Positions 46,808 to 55,255 of a DNA stretch of 64,000 bases are shown one piece after another. A program made the position numbers and the translations under genes. Positions within the stretch are counted from its first letter, which is position 1. The number at the start of each line of letters is the position of its first letter. Below the pieces are notes generated by a model. The model saw only the letters and a list, made by a program, of their open reading frames with translations. It searched no databases and was not told the origin of the DNA. Where the stretch lies: the NCBI RefSeq assembly GCF_039543505.1, contig NZ_BAABJW010000004.1, positions 1-64,000 on the forward strand, given 5' to 3'. Source of the DNA: Litoribaculum gwangyangense. Lineage in GTDB: Bacteria; Bacteroidota; Bacteroidia; Flavobacteriales; Flavobacteriaceae.

Positions 46808-47953
46808 ATGAATAAATCCATTTTAATTATGATAGCAGTTGTGTTACTGTTCAACTGCTCTACGGCTCAAAAAGTAGCCACAGTAGAAGCTCCAAAAGTA
46901 GTTTCAACTATTGATAAGTCCGATATAAAAGCATCAATGATTAAAGCTTTAGAGTGGCAAGAAGCACATCCCATTTTTGCAAGTGCACCAACAGATTGGA
47001 CTGTAGGAGCTTATTACACTGGTGTTGCTAGAGCCCATAAAGCTACTAAGGACATGATATACTTGGCAGCCTTAAAAAATCAAGGCTATTGGAATAACTG
47101 GCAAACTTTTAATAGGTTACATCATGCCGATGACGTAGCCATTTCTTACAGTTACCTATATATTGATATGGCTGGTGGTAGAAGAAATTTGGTGGATTTA
47201 GAACCAACCAAAAAATTCTTAGATGCGCACTTGTATAACGACGACGAGTGGAAAGCCGGCACCGACAAAAGTGAAATGGGTAAAACTATTTTATGGTGGT
47301 GGTGCGACGCCTTATTTATGGCGCCTCCAGTTTTAAATCTGTATGCTAAACACACAAAGCAACCTAAGTATTTAGAAGAAATGCATAAGTTTTATATGCA
47401 AACCTTTAACCAATTGTATGATGAGGAAGAACAATTGTTTGCAAGAGATATGCGTTTTGTTTGGAAGGGTAACAATAAGGACGCTAAAGAACCCAATGGT
47501 AAAAAAGTATTTTGGTCCCGAGGTAACGGTTGGGTATTTGCTGGTTTGGCTTTAATTTTAGATGATATGCCAACAGATTATGAACACCGTCCGTTTTATG
47601 AGAATCTGTATAAAGAAATGGCTGATAAAATACTCGAAATACAACCCGAAGATGGTTTATGGAGAACTAGTTTATTATGTCCAGAGTCTTACGATCATGG
47701 AGAGGTAAGTGGTAGTGGCTTCCATACCTTTGCTTTAGCTTGGGGAATAAATAATGGTATATTGGATAAAAAGCATACGCCTGCGGTTAAAAAAGCGTGG
47801 AAAGCACTAAAGGCCTGCCAACATGAAGATGGTCGTGTAGGTTGGGTACAAGATATTGGAGCATTTCCAGAGCCAGCCTCGGCCGATTCTTGGCAAAACT
47901 TTGGTACTGGTGCCTTTTTAATGGCAGGTAGTGAGATATTAAATTTAGAGTAA
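46808..47953 (+). CDS. GH105 unsaturated uronyl hydrolase
   Basis: This 381-residue (alpha/alpha)6 enzyme has a signal peptide or lipoprotein signal (LLFNCSTAQ). GH88/GH105 motifs are WTVGAYYTGVARAH near residue 63, the catalytic region LHHADDVAISYSYLYID near 104-120, and FWSRGNGWVFAGLALIL near 235. It removes the 4,5-unsaturated uronic acid that lyases leave on the non-reducing end, and the product rearranges to the KduI substrate. This ties the extracellular lyases to the kduI-kduD operon. It is the last gene of its operon, and a weak terminator follows. Confidence 0.95.
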   Translation: MNKSILIMIAVVLLFNCSTAQKVATVEAPKVVSTIDKSDIKASMIKALEWQEAHPIFASAPTDWTVGAYYTGVARAHKATKDMIYLAALKNQGYWNNWQTFNRLHHADDVAISYSYLYIDMAGGRRNLVDLEPTKKFLDAHLYNDDEWKAGTDKSEMGKTILWWWCDALFMAPPVLNLYAKHTKQPKYLEEMHKFYMQTFNQLYDEEEQLFARDMRFVWKGNNKDAKEPNGKKVFWSRGNGWVFAGLALILDDMPTDYEHRPFYENLYKEMADKILEIQPEDGLWRTSLLCPESYDHGEVSGSGFHTFALAWGINNGILDKKHTPAVKKAWKALKACQHEDGRVGWVQDIGAFPEPASADSWQNFGTGAFLMAGSEILNLE

Positions 47954-47975
47954 GCGTTTATCAGATATAGAATAT

Positions 47976-48010
47976 TAAAAACTCCCTATTTTTAAAAGGA
48001 GGGTTTTTTA
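47976..48010 (+). terminator. Probable terminator after GH105
   Basis: AAAACTCCC and GGAGGG flank an 11-nt loop and are followed by six T. The stem is imperfect, with a bulge. It comes about 22 nt after the stop. The rest of the 266-nt gap contains promoter site 7. Confidence 0.6.
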
Positions 48011-48105
48011 CCATTCAAGAATTATGCAACAATTTTTGTAAAAGTTTTTGCAATAGCTCTTATTTAACATATTAACCCAATTTTCATGTAATTTATCTGT
48101 TGTTA

Positions 48106-48150
48106 AGGATAGTGCAGGATGGTGTGTTTCTGCTTTATGGCTTATTTTTA
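48106..48150 (+). promoter_or_regulatory. PUL direct-repeat site 7 with -7 element (GH39-like gene)
   Basis: Half-sites AGGAT at 48106-48110 and 48116-48120 are perfect. TATTTTTA at 48143-48150 lies 22 nt after the second half, one base longer than in most other sites. The start codon is about 69 nt downstream. Confidence 0.78.
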
Positions 48151-48219
48151 TTGGTTATTTAAAATAAGCTCATTATAGCTTATTTTAAAATTAAAAAAAA
48201 AACAGTTTGGCTAGGAAAT

Positions 48220-51198
48220 ATGAAAACAATTACGTCACTTAAAAAATACTACCTTAAATATATTTTATTATTGGGATTTATTACAATCTTCCATTTAAAA
48301 CCAGAGGCACAGAGTTATCCCTTTAGTTTACCTGAGACTATCACAGCTTCGTTAGATGTACAGACTTCAAATAAAGAGCCTTTTAATAACAAGTTAATTG
48401 GGTATAATATTCAGGGGTTTAAAACGCAAACACAAAAAGATTTTTTGAAGTTGGTGAATCCGGTAACTATACGTTTTCCTCATGGTGTGTGGGCTAATTT
48501 TTATAAATGGCAAACAGATGGGTATCAAGATGATGCTTATGATAATAGAGATCACGAAGCAGCATTGCAAACTTTTGTATGTTGTATTAAAGGTGATATA
48601 GATGGCATTGCCGAACTAAATGAAGACAGAAAAGCGATGTATAACGGTAAGGGTTATGACATGATGTGGACTTATTCCATCAATTTTGATGATGGGGCAA
48701 GTAGTGTAGCCAGAGCACAAAAAGACATTGGTCTGGGTTTAGAGGTTAACGCCATAGAATTAGGAAATGAACATTTTTGGTTAGGGCAACGGTCTTTAAG
48801 AACGGCAACGCCAGAAATGTATTTGTCGGCAGCATCAGAAGTGTCTAGTTCCCTAAAAGCCGCTTTTCCAGATATTAAATTATCAATACCATTAAGTTGG
48901 CGAAAAACTCATGAAGCCTATAACAATATCATTAAAGGCAATGGCAATTATTTCGATGCCATTTCGCTTCATAAATACATGGGAGCAGATCCTGATGTGC
49001 CAGGAGAGAGTGATAGTGCTTACAGCTCCTTGTTAACTGCAAAATTACAATTAGAGGAAGATGCCAATTGGGTGCGGAGTTTTGCTCCAGGGAAACCTAT
49101 TTGGTTAACCGAATGGGGCGTTTCGGCAGGAAGCAACGATAATGTGCATGCTGCAGCTTGTTTAGGAATGGCAGATGTGTATCTGTTTATGGCCGAAAAT
49201 CAAGACATATACGAAAGAGCTAACTGGTTTATTTTTAATAGGGTGCTTAATGCCATGGTAGTGCTAGATACTAATAAAGAACCCTTGTATCCATTGCAAA
49301 AAAGAGGGTATTTATCTACCTACGAAATTATTCAAGATGTTTTTAGAGATGCCACCATGCTTGATGGCACAGTGACGTCTTCTTCACAATTATCAGTTTC
49401 GAGAGGTTCTGTGAATGCCATAAATGCCAGAGCCACAACAAATGAATTTGGCGAAACCAAGGTAATTGCTGTTAACCTAACAGATAAACCTGTAACCTTC
49501 GAATTGAAATTTGATAATGTGGTTTATACAAAAAGCTTTAAACACGAGGCTTTAGTATTCGATAATTTGGGGGTTGTAGCCAATATCGATTATTTTTCAA
49601 ACCCATTACAGCTAATAAAAGAAGGTACGGGTACCATAACATTGCCTCCTTTGTCGGTGAGTAAAATTTCTGGAATTTATTACGATGAATCTATAAAACT
49701 AATTCCTGGCATTATAGAAGCCGAAGAGTACAAAGGAGGAGGTGACGGTGTTGGATATTCAGACACAACACCCGATAACACCCTAAGTCCAGGTATAGAT
49801 ACAGATGGTGTTGATGTGGGTGTTGATAATGGAATCACCTACGTTGGTGATACCCAAAATGGCGAATGGCTAAAATACGATGTAAACGTATTGAATACAG
49901 GTGATCATAATTTTGAATTTCAATATGCAGCCCAAAATGCGGGTGCATTAGTGAGTATAGAAATAGATGACGTGTTGCTATTTGATAATTTTTCTTTACC
50001 TCAAACAGGAAGTGGGACAGATTTTCAAACCACGACTAAATTCCTTGTTTACCTAACTAAAGGGCTTCACGTACTAAAAATTAACGTGCAAAATGCTGGT
50101 TTTAATCTAGATAAATTACACATAACTTATTTACCACCATTAGAAGTGCCTACGTTTGTAACACCTATGAACGTAGATAATATAGAACCAGGAAATAATA
50201 TTCAAGTACAAGCTACAACCACCTTAGCTCCTGAAAATTTGGCTAGTTTGGCACTTTATATTAATAATAATTTAGTTCGAAGTATGATTACGGCACCATT
50301 TACATGGGGTTATAGTGGGCAGAACGATGTCTTATTAGAAAACATTGCTAGCGGAAATTATACCTTGAAATTAGTTTTAACCGATATTTGGAATAGAACC
50401 ATCGAAAATTCTATAACAATAACAAGTAATAATTACCCAACCCGACCATATACAGGGTCACCGCATACCGTTCCTGGAACGATTCAACTTGAAGATTATG
50501 ATTTTGGCGGACAAGGCTTCGCGTTTTCCGATGCCGATATTGGCAACTCTGGTGGTGTTTATAGAACGCAACCAGGTGAAAATGTAGATATTTCGGTTGG
50601 TGGAAGCAATTTTATTTTAAATGATTTAAAACCCAACGAATTTACCAGATATACCATTTACGTCACAGAATCAGGTCGATACGAAATGATTGTAAATTTC
50701 AGAACGTTTTCAACAACGTCTAAATCATTGGCGGCGTATTTGCTTCCCACAGATTTGTCGTCATCAACAGAATTATTTTACGATCGCGGTGGCTCCACAA
50801 CTTCAGGAATTATAAGATCAGAAGACGCAAGTGGGTCAGTCGTGTTTCTTAATTATAAGTCTATAGAATTTAATTTAAATGCTGGTGTTTGGGTGTTAGA
50901 ATTTAGGATACCACAAGGTGGAAACGGACCTTCTTACGATTATATAACCTTAAACAAAGTAGCTACCTTAGGTATTAATGATGTTTCAACTGCAAGTAAC
51001 GATTTAATAGTCTACCCAGTGCCTAGTAAAGACGGAAGAATTAACCTAAGCATACCAAGTAAATGGAAAGTGTATTCTTTATTAGGGGCAAAAATAGCCG
51101 AAGGTAATGGGGATTTGGTCGATATTTCTAATGCTTCAAAAGGAATTTATTTGTTAAAAACTGAGGATAATATTATAAAAAAGATATTATACAAATAA
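48220..51198 (+). CDS. GH39-like clan-A glycosidase with two CBM-like domains and T9SS sorting domain
   Basis: This is a 992-residue secreted protein with a signal peptide to about residue 31 (PEAQ). The catalytic barrel covers about residues 40-390. A likely acid/base Glu lies in AIELGNEHFW (about 178-187) and a nucleophile Glu in IWLTEWGVSAG (about 294-304). A beta-sandwich completes the GH39/GH51-like part. A CBM6-like domain follows (EAEEYKGGGDGVGYSD; NGEWLKYDVNV), then an Ig-like spacer, then a second CBM-like domain (QLEDYDFGGQGFAFSDADIG). The C-terminal T9SS domain (LIVYPVPSKDGRINLS) sends it to the cell surface. An analogous GH39 occurs in the Formosa ulvan locus (from memory); the exact GH family needs a search. 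Confidence 0.8.
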   Translation: MKTITSLKKYYLKYILLLGFITIFHLKPEAQSYPFSLPETITASLDVQTSNKEPFNNKLIGYNIQGFKTQTQKDFLKLVNPVTIRFPHGVWANFYKWQTDGYQDDAYDNRDHEAALQTFVCCIKGDIDGIAELNEDRKAMYNGKGYDMMWTYSINFDDGASSVARAQKDIGLGLEVNAIELGNEHFWLGQRSLRTATPEMYLSAASEVSSSLKAAFPDIKLSIPLSWRKTHEAYNNIIKGNGNYFDAISLHKYMGADPDVPGESDSAYSSLLTAKLQLEEDANWVRSFAPGKPIWLTEWGVSAGSNDNVHAAACLGMADVYLFMAENQDIYERANWFIFNRVLNAMVVLDTNKEPLYPLQKRGYLSTYEIIQDVFRDATMLDGTVTSSSQLSVSRGSVNAINARATTNEFGETKVIAVNLTDKPVTFELKFDNVVYTKSFKHEALVFDNLGVVANIDYFSNPLQLIKEGTGTITLPPLSVSKISGIYYDESIKLIPGIIEAEEYKGGGDGVGYSDTTPDNTLSPGIDTDGVDVGVDNGITYVGDTQNGEWLKYDVNVLNTGDHNFEFQYAAQNAGALVSIEIDDVLLFDNFSLPQTGSGTDFQTTTKFLVYLTKGLHVLKINVQNAGFNLDKLHITYLPPLEVPTFVTPMNVDNIEPGNNIQVQATTTLAPENLASLALYINNNLVRSMITAPFTWGYSGQNDVLLENIASGNYTLKLVLTDIWNRTIENSITITSNNYPTRPYTGSPHTVPGTIQLEDYDFGGQGFAFSDADIGNSGGVYRTQPGENVDISVGGSNFILNDLKPNEFTRYTIYVTESGRYEMIVNFRTFSTTSKSLAAYLLPTDLSSSTELFYDRGGSTTSGIIRSEDASGSVVFLNYKSIEFNLNAGVWVLEFRIPQGGNGPSYDYITLNKVATLGINDVSTASNDLIVYPVPSKDGRINLSIPSKWKVYSLLGAKIAEGNGDLVDISNASKGIYLLKTEDNIIKKILYK

Positions 51199-51323
51199 GC
51201 AGTGCTATACTATATTTTTCATTCAACTTGGTAGGTGATTTTTTTTAGGAATTTTATTTGCCCTAATATTTGTGTTTTTGATTTTAAAAAAAAACTATGT
51301 GACAACAAGATTTATAGTTATTT

Positions 51324-51331
51324 TAATTTTG
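51324..51331 (+). promoter_or_regulatory. -7 element before the PL28-like gene, without direct-repeat site
   Basis: TAATTTTG is a perfect TAnnTTTG, 45 nt before the start codon. At the position where other units carry AGGAY there is only GTGAC, and the left half is missing. This gene may rely on read-through from site 7 or be controlled differently. Confidence 0.45.
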
Positions 51332-51376
51332 TAAAGAGTGAAACAACTGCTAAATCAAAGAAAAATTTAAATATTT

Positions 51377-52525
51377 ATGAAAACACTATTAGTCCTTTTA
51401 TTCTGTTTGCCTTTAGGTGTATATGCTCAAATTTGGCATGCAGATGCCAATATAGGTGGACCTCTAACACATTTCCAAAGCATTAATTTTCAAGATTGTG
51501 AAACAACTTCCAATAATCCCCAAATTTTTCAAGAGAATATAAATGGAGTGATTGGTAAAGTATGGAGGCAGACATGTCCTGCACAGGTAAAACGTAATGA
51601 GTTTTCAAGACCCATAGAAGAACACTTTTCAGGACAAACCATCTACTATGCTTGGAGAGTAATGCTTAGCCATAGTGATAATTTCAACGATAGATTTGCT
51701 ATATTTCAATTTAAGACTTCTGAACCCGATGGTGGTAGCCAAAACCACCCTATTACTATAGCTTATGAAAATGGAAAAATCTTATTCCAATACTTCAAAC
51801 CTTGTAAAAATATCAATACGGGGAATATAAGAAATTGGAAGCTAGGACCTGGTTGTTCCTCAGAGAATAGAAAATTTATATTAAAAGAAATACCGACTAC
51901 AAAAGATACATGGATAGATATTGTGTTAGGTATTAAAAAAGGTATTGAAGAGATAGGTAATAACGCAGGGACTGTTGAAGTTTGGATTAATGGAATAAAA
52001 CAAACACTTAATAATCCTAACGGCGCTCCGAGTGAAATAGTAGAGTGTAAAACAGATGATGACCCAGATTATAATGATAACATAGGTATTGATGAAAGAT
52101 CTGTGTATGCAAAATTTGGTATTTATGGCGGGGGTAAGTGTCCGTGGGATATAACTTCACGTATTCATAATTTAAAAGCTTTTAATGATGGGGCAAGTGC
52201 GGTGCAGTCTCTAAATAGTACCATACCCCAATCACGCACCTTAAGCACAAGTGATGTTGTAGATTTTGGTAATGAAATAGTAATGGATAAATTTATTAAG
52301 GTGTTTCCAAACCCTGTCAACGATAGCTTTACGATTAACTTAGAAAATATACAAAGGGCTAAAGTAACCATCACAGACTTATTGGGTAAAACGGTTTACA
52401 GAACCACCACAGAAAATCCTATACTAGAACTAGATAAGGATGATAGGTTTAAATCTGGTATGTATATTATTTCAGTAAAGGATGAGTTTGATAAGATTTA
52501 CACCTCCAAGCTCATAATAAAATAA
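51377..52525 (+). CDS. PL28-like ulvan lyase with T9SS sorting domain
   Basis: The 382-residue protein has a signal peptide to residue 17 (VYAQ). A beta-jellyroll of the heparin-lyase-I type (Polysacc_lyase) spans about residues 20-275: ADANIGGPLTHFQSINFQDC, VKRNEFSRPIEEHFSGQTIYYAWRVML, FAIFQFKTSEPDGGSQNHPIT, and YAKFGIYGGGKCPWDITSRIH. A T9SS type A C-terminus follows (KVFPNPVNDSFTINLE). Domain layout and length match PL28 ulvan lyases, which cleave next to rhamnose-3-sulfate by beta-elimination. PL7/PL20-like glucuronan lyases share the fold and are the main alternative. It follows the GH39-like gene by 178 nt. Confidence 0.85.
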   Translation: MKTLLVLLFCLPLGVYAQIWHADANIGGPLTHFQSINFQDCETTSNNPQIFQENINGVIGKVWRQTCPAQVKRNEFSRPIEEHFSGQTIYYAWRVMLSHSDNFNDRFAIFQFKTSEPDGGSQNHPITIAYENGKILFQYFKPCKNINTGNIRNWKLGPGCSSENRKFILKEIPTTKDTWIDIVLGIKKGIEEIGNNAGTVEVWINGIKQTLNNPNGAPSEIVECKTDDDPDYNDNIGIDERSVYAKFGIYGGGKCPWDITSRIHNLKAFNDGASAVQSLNSTIPQSRTLSTSDVVDFGNEIVMDKFIKVFPNPVNDSFTINLENIQRAKVTITDLLGKTVYRTTTENPILELDKDDRFKSGMYIISVKDEFDKIYTSKLIIK

Positions 52526-52550
52526 TATAATTTTAACTTAGTTTAGTTAA

Positions 52551-52592
52551 AGCCCTATTGGTAATTTCTCAGATAACATTGGGTTTTTTTAT
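52551..52592 (+). terminator. Possible terminator after the PL28-like gene
   Basis: AAAGCCC and GGGTTTTTTT flank a long imperfect stem-loop. The pairing is weak in the middle, but the position and T run fit a terminator. The remaining gap up to 52812 holds promoter site 8. Confidence 0.45.
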
Positions 52593-52708
52593 TGAAATTT
52601 GAAAATTTGCTATAACAACATAAGTAGTCTTGTTAATGAAATTTTAAAACTTATTTTTTCAAATTTGGTGGGTAGGACGAGTTTTTTGTTTGAAACCTAA
52701 AAAAAATC

Positions 52709-52752
52709 ATGACAACACAGGACGGTTTTTAAGGTTAATACCTATAGTTTTA
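52709..52752 (+). promoter_or_regulatory. PUL direct-repeat site 8 with -7 element (sulfatase gene)
   Basis: The left half is ATGAC (52709-52713, one mismatch) and the right half is AGGAC (52719-52723). TAGTTTTA at 52745-52752 lies 21 nt after it. The start codon is about 60 nt downstream. Confidence 0.75.
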
Positions 52753-52812
52753 TCAATTAAAACATAGTTTTACCATCAATTCTAGTTATAAAACATTAAT
52801 CCTTCAAAATAA

Positions 52813-54528
52813 ATGACATTATTAAGATTGCTCATTGTTCTTTTTTTCGCTCTTACAAGCTGCCAACAAAAAAATAAACCCGAAAACGACAAAATAGTTT
52901 TGGAGCTCCCCGAACGCCCAAATATTTTATGGTTAGTAACAGAAGATATGGGAGCTTACATTCCACCGTTTGGAGACTCAACGGTATTAACGCCAAACTT
53001 AAGTAAGTTAGCAAATGAAGGTGTTATCTATCCAAATGTATATTCAACCTCAGGTGTTTGCGCACCAAGTAGAGCAGCCATAGCCACAGGCATGTATCCC
53101 TCCAGTATTGGTGCTAACCACATGCGTACCAATTCGTATACCGAAGTAACAGGTTTGCCCAAATATGAAGCGGTTCCGCCTTCAAATGTTAAAATGATAA
53201 GTGAGTGGATGCGCACACAAGGGTACTATTGTACCAATAACTATAAAACCGATTACCAATTTAAGGAACCGGTAACCGCTTGGGACGAAAGTAGTCCCTA
53301 CGCGCATTGGAGAAACCGTGATAAAGATCAACCATTTTTTGCAGTGTTTAATTTTACCGACACCCACGAATCGGGTCTTTTTGAGCCCTATGGACAAAGG
53401 CATATAGAAACACGACATTATAAAGCTGGCGATAGAAGCTATCAATGGGGTAAAGGCAATAAAACGGAAGAAGAAACAACTGTACATCTTCCTAAAGATA
53501 CCGAATTTAATATCCCACCATACCTTCCAGATACCGATGTTGTAAAGCGCGATATGTGGAAACTTTATAACAATATTGCAGAAATGGATAGCCAAGTAGG
53601 TACAATATTAAAACAGTTAGAAGCTGATGGTTTGCTTGAAAACACCATTATTTTTTTCTATGGAGACCATGGTGGCCCATTACCAAGAGAAAAGCGATTG
53701 ATTTACGATTCAGGTTTAAATACCCCCATGATTATTCGTTTTCCTAATAAATTAAAAGCGGGAACAAAAGATGAGCAACTCATCAGTTTTGTAGATTTTG
53801 CACCGACATTATTGTCACTCATAAATGAAGAACCAAAACCATACATGCAAGGGCAAGCCTTTTTAGGAAAGTATAAGACAGAAGAACGAACATATATTCA
53901 TGCCGCTGCCGACAGATTTGATGGCTTTACCGATGCCATAAGGGCAGTTAGAGATAGTAGATTCAAATATATCCGTAATTACAGACCAGAACAAGGCTAT
54001 TATTTGCCAGTGGAATACCGAGAGAGAATTCCAACAATGCAAGAGTTATTAAGACTGAAAGCAGAAGGAAAATTAAATGATATTCAAATGCAATGGTTCA
54101 GAGAACAAAAACCAAAGGAAGAATTGTTTGATTGTGAAGCCGACCCATACGAACTTCATAATCTTGCAGCAAACCCAGAAAATCAAGAAAAACTTAAAGA
54201 ATTAAATGCTGAAATGGATAAATGGTTGGCAGATATTGGAGACCATCCAAACCTTGATGAAGCAAAACTCATTGAACTATTATGGTCTGGTAAAGACACC
54301 CAACCAGTAACATCACAACCCATTATTACCTCTGAAAACAGATTTGTAAAAGTGACTTGCAAAACGGAAGGGGCTTCCATTGGGTACAAAATTGTAGGTA
54401 CAGATGGTAAAGCTCCAAATTCATGGGAAGTGTATCAAAATCTTATTCAATTACCTGAAGGTTCTAAACTCATAGCTCAAGCACATCGCATTGGTTTTAT
54501 GCCAAGCGAAGTTGTGGAATTTAACTAG
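52813..54528 (+). CDS. S1-family sulfatase lipoprotein
   Basis: This 571-residue lipoprotein (signal ending FALTSC) has the sulfatase start RPNILWLVTEDMGAYIPPFGD. The formylglycine site is VCAPSRAA with Cys83 (canonical CxPSR). The metal site IFFYGDHGGPLPREKR is near residue 275, and KYIRNYRPEQ is also present. The active-site Asn of many S1 enzymes is replaced here: the second metal motif reads GDHG instead of GDNG, as in heparan-type sulfatases. A C-terminal chitobiase-like beta domain (KVTCKTEGASIGYKI to EFN) ends the protein. It probably desulfates rhamnose residues at another position or chain end than the GH78-fused enzyme. It needs a formylglycine-generating enzyme encoded elsewhere. 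Confidence 0.93.
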   Translation: MTLLRLLIVLFFALTSCQQKNKPENDKIVLELPERPNILWLVTEDMGAYIPPFGDSTVLTPNLSKLANEGVIYPNVYSTSGVCAPSRAAIATGMYPSSIGANHMRTNSYTEVTGLPKYEAVPPSNVKMISEWMRTQGYYCTNNYKTDYQFKEPVTAWDESSPYAHWRNRDKDQPFFAVFNFTDTHESGLFEPYGQRHIETRHYKAGDRSYQWGKGNKTEEETTVHLPKDTEFNIPPYLPDTDVVKRDMWKLYNNIAEMDSQVGTILKQLEADGLLENTIIFFYGDHGGPLPREKRLIYDSGLNTPMIIRFPNKLKAGTKDEQLISFVDFAPTLLSLINEEPKPYMQGQAFLGKYKTEERTYIHAAADRFDGFTDAIRAVRDSRFKYIRNYRPEQGYYLPVEYRERIPTMQELLRLKAEGKLNDIQMQWFREQKPKEELFDCEADPYELHNLAANPENQEKLKELNAEMDKWLADIGDHPNLDEAKLIELLWSGKDTQPVTSQPIITSENRFVKVTCKTEGASIGYKIVGTDGKAPNSWEVYQNLIQLPEGSKLIAQAHRIGFMPSEVVEFN

Positions 54529-54556
54529 CATATTTTTTTAAAACAATTCAAAATAA

Positions 54557-54802
54557 ATGAAAAAACTTCTATCACTACTTGCACTAATCCTTACAGCATC
54601 CAGCTATGCGGAACAAGTAAGACATATAGAAACCGTTAATGAAGCGTGGTATTTTCATAAAGGAAGTGTAGAGAAGCCTTTTAATACAGATGACACTGTT
54701 GTTTGGGAAAAGTTTACCATTCCACATTCCAGGAATACCGAAGATATTTTAGATGATGAAGATGGTTATTGCCGTGGTGCGGGAGGGTTTCAGTATCAAT
54801 AG
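54557..54802 (+). pseudogene. Truncated GH2 glycosidase (N-terminus only)
   Basis: An 81-residue frame begins with a signal peptide (LLALILTASSYAE) and the start of a GH2 sugar-binding domain (NEAWYFHKGSVEKPFNTDD, WEKFTIPHSRNTEDI, DGYCRGAGG). GH2 enzymes are normally 600-1000 residues; here the match stops at GAGG and a stop follows six codons later. The start is 28 nt after the sulfatase stop, as in an intact operon, so the gene was cut by deletion or insertion and its catalytic domains are missing. It cannot be an active glycosidase. Confidence 0.85.
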
Positions 54803-55081
54803 AGAAAAAGGATGCCTGTTATTTATACTAGACCTTATTGAATTAAACCCTTTTTCAGCCATAGCCTCTATGGGTTGGAATAACCGCCTTGGTATCAAGG
54901 ATTCATAAGATGTCAATTTTGCTGCATGTTCCTTAACTGTATTTGGGAATGCTGCTGAAGTACAATTGTTGAAAATGGCACAATCTCTTAATGAAATTTC
55001 AATATTTTGATTACTACTACTGTAAATAAGCGGTTATTTTAATGACTTCATCTTTTTTTTATGTTAAATATCTGTTTTAGC
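54803..55081. other. Decayed sequence after the GH2 stump
   Basis: No intact gene is present. On the minus strand a frame stays open from 55033 to 54749 (94 codons) and reads a protein-like stretch (TVKEHAAKLTSYESLIPRR, LFQPIEAMAEKGFNSIR). On the + strand a frame through 54835-54909 reads ELNPFSAIASMGWNNRLGIK before a stop. One of them may be the relic of whatever replaced the GH2 gene. I recognise neither, and no terminal inverted repeats are evident. Confidence 0.4.
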
Positions 55082-55125
55082 AGTACATAGCAGGATAGTT
55101 GTTTGTAGCAACAGGACTAATTTTA
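55082..55125 (+). promoter_or_regulatory. PUL direct-repeat site 9 with -7 element (PL40-like gene)
   Basis: The left half is AGTAC (55082-55086) and the right half is AGGAT (55092-55096). TAATTTTA at 55118-55125 lies 21 nt after it. A third AGGAC (55113-55117) directly abuts the -7 element. The leader to the start codon is about 130 nt, the longest of the set. Confidence 0.76.
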
Positions 55126-55255
55126 GTTATAAAGATTGCTATAAAAATTCAAATAAAGGTTAGCAAAAACAAAATTTTGTTAAGATTTACGAAGTTGTTT
55201 ACTGAATTTTATAAGGCAATATAAAGGCTAAACTATAATTTTTATAAACACTTTT

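Noticed and set aside
51235..51486. 83-codon frame before and inside the PL28-like gene
   Set aside because: It overlaps the signal peptide of the lyase in another frame and shows no known motif.
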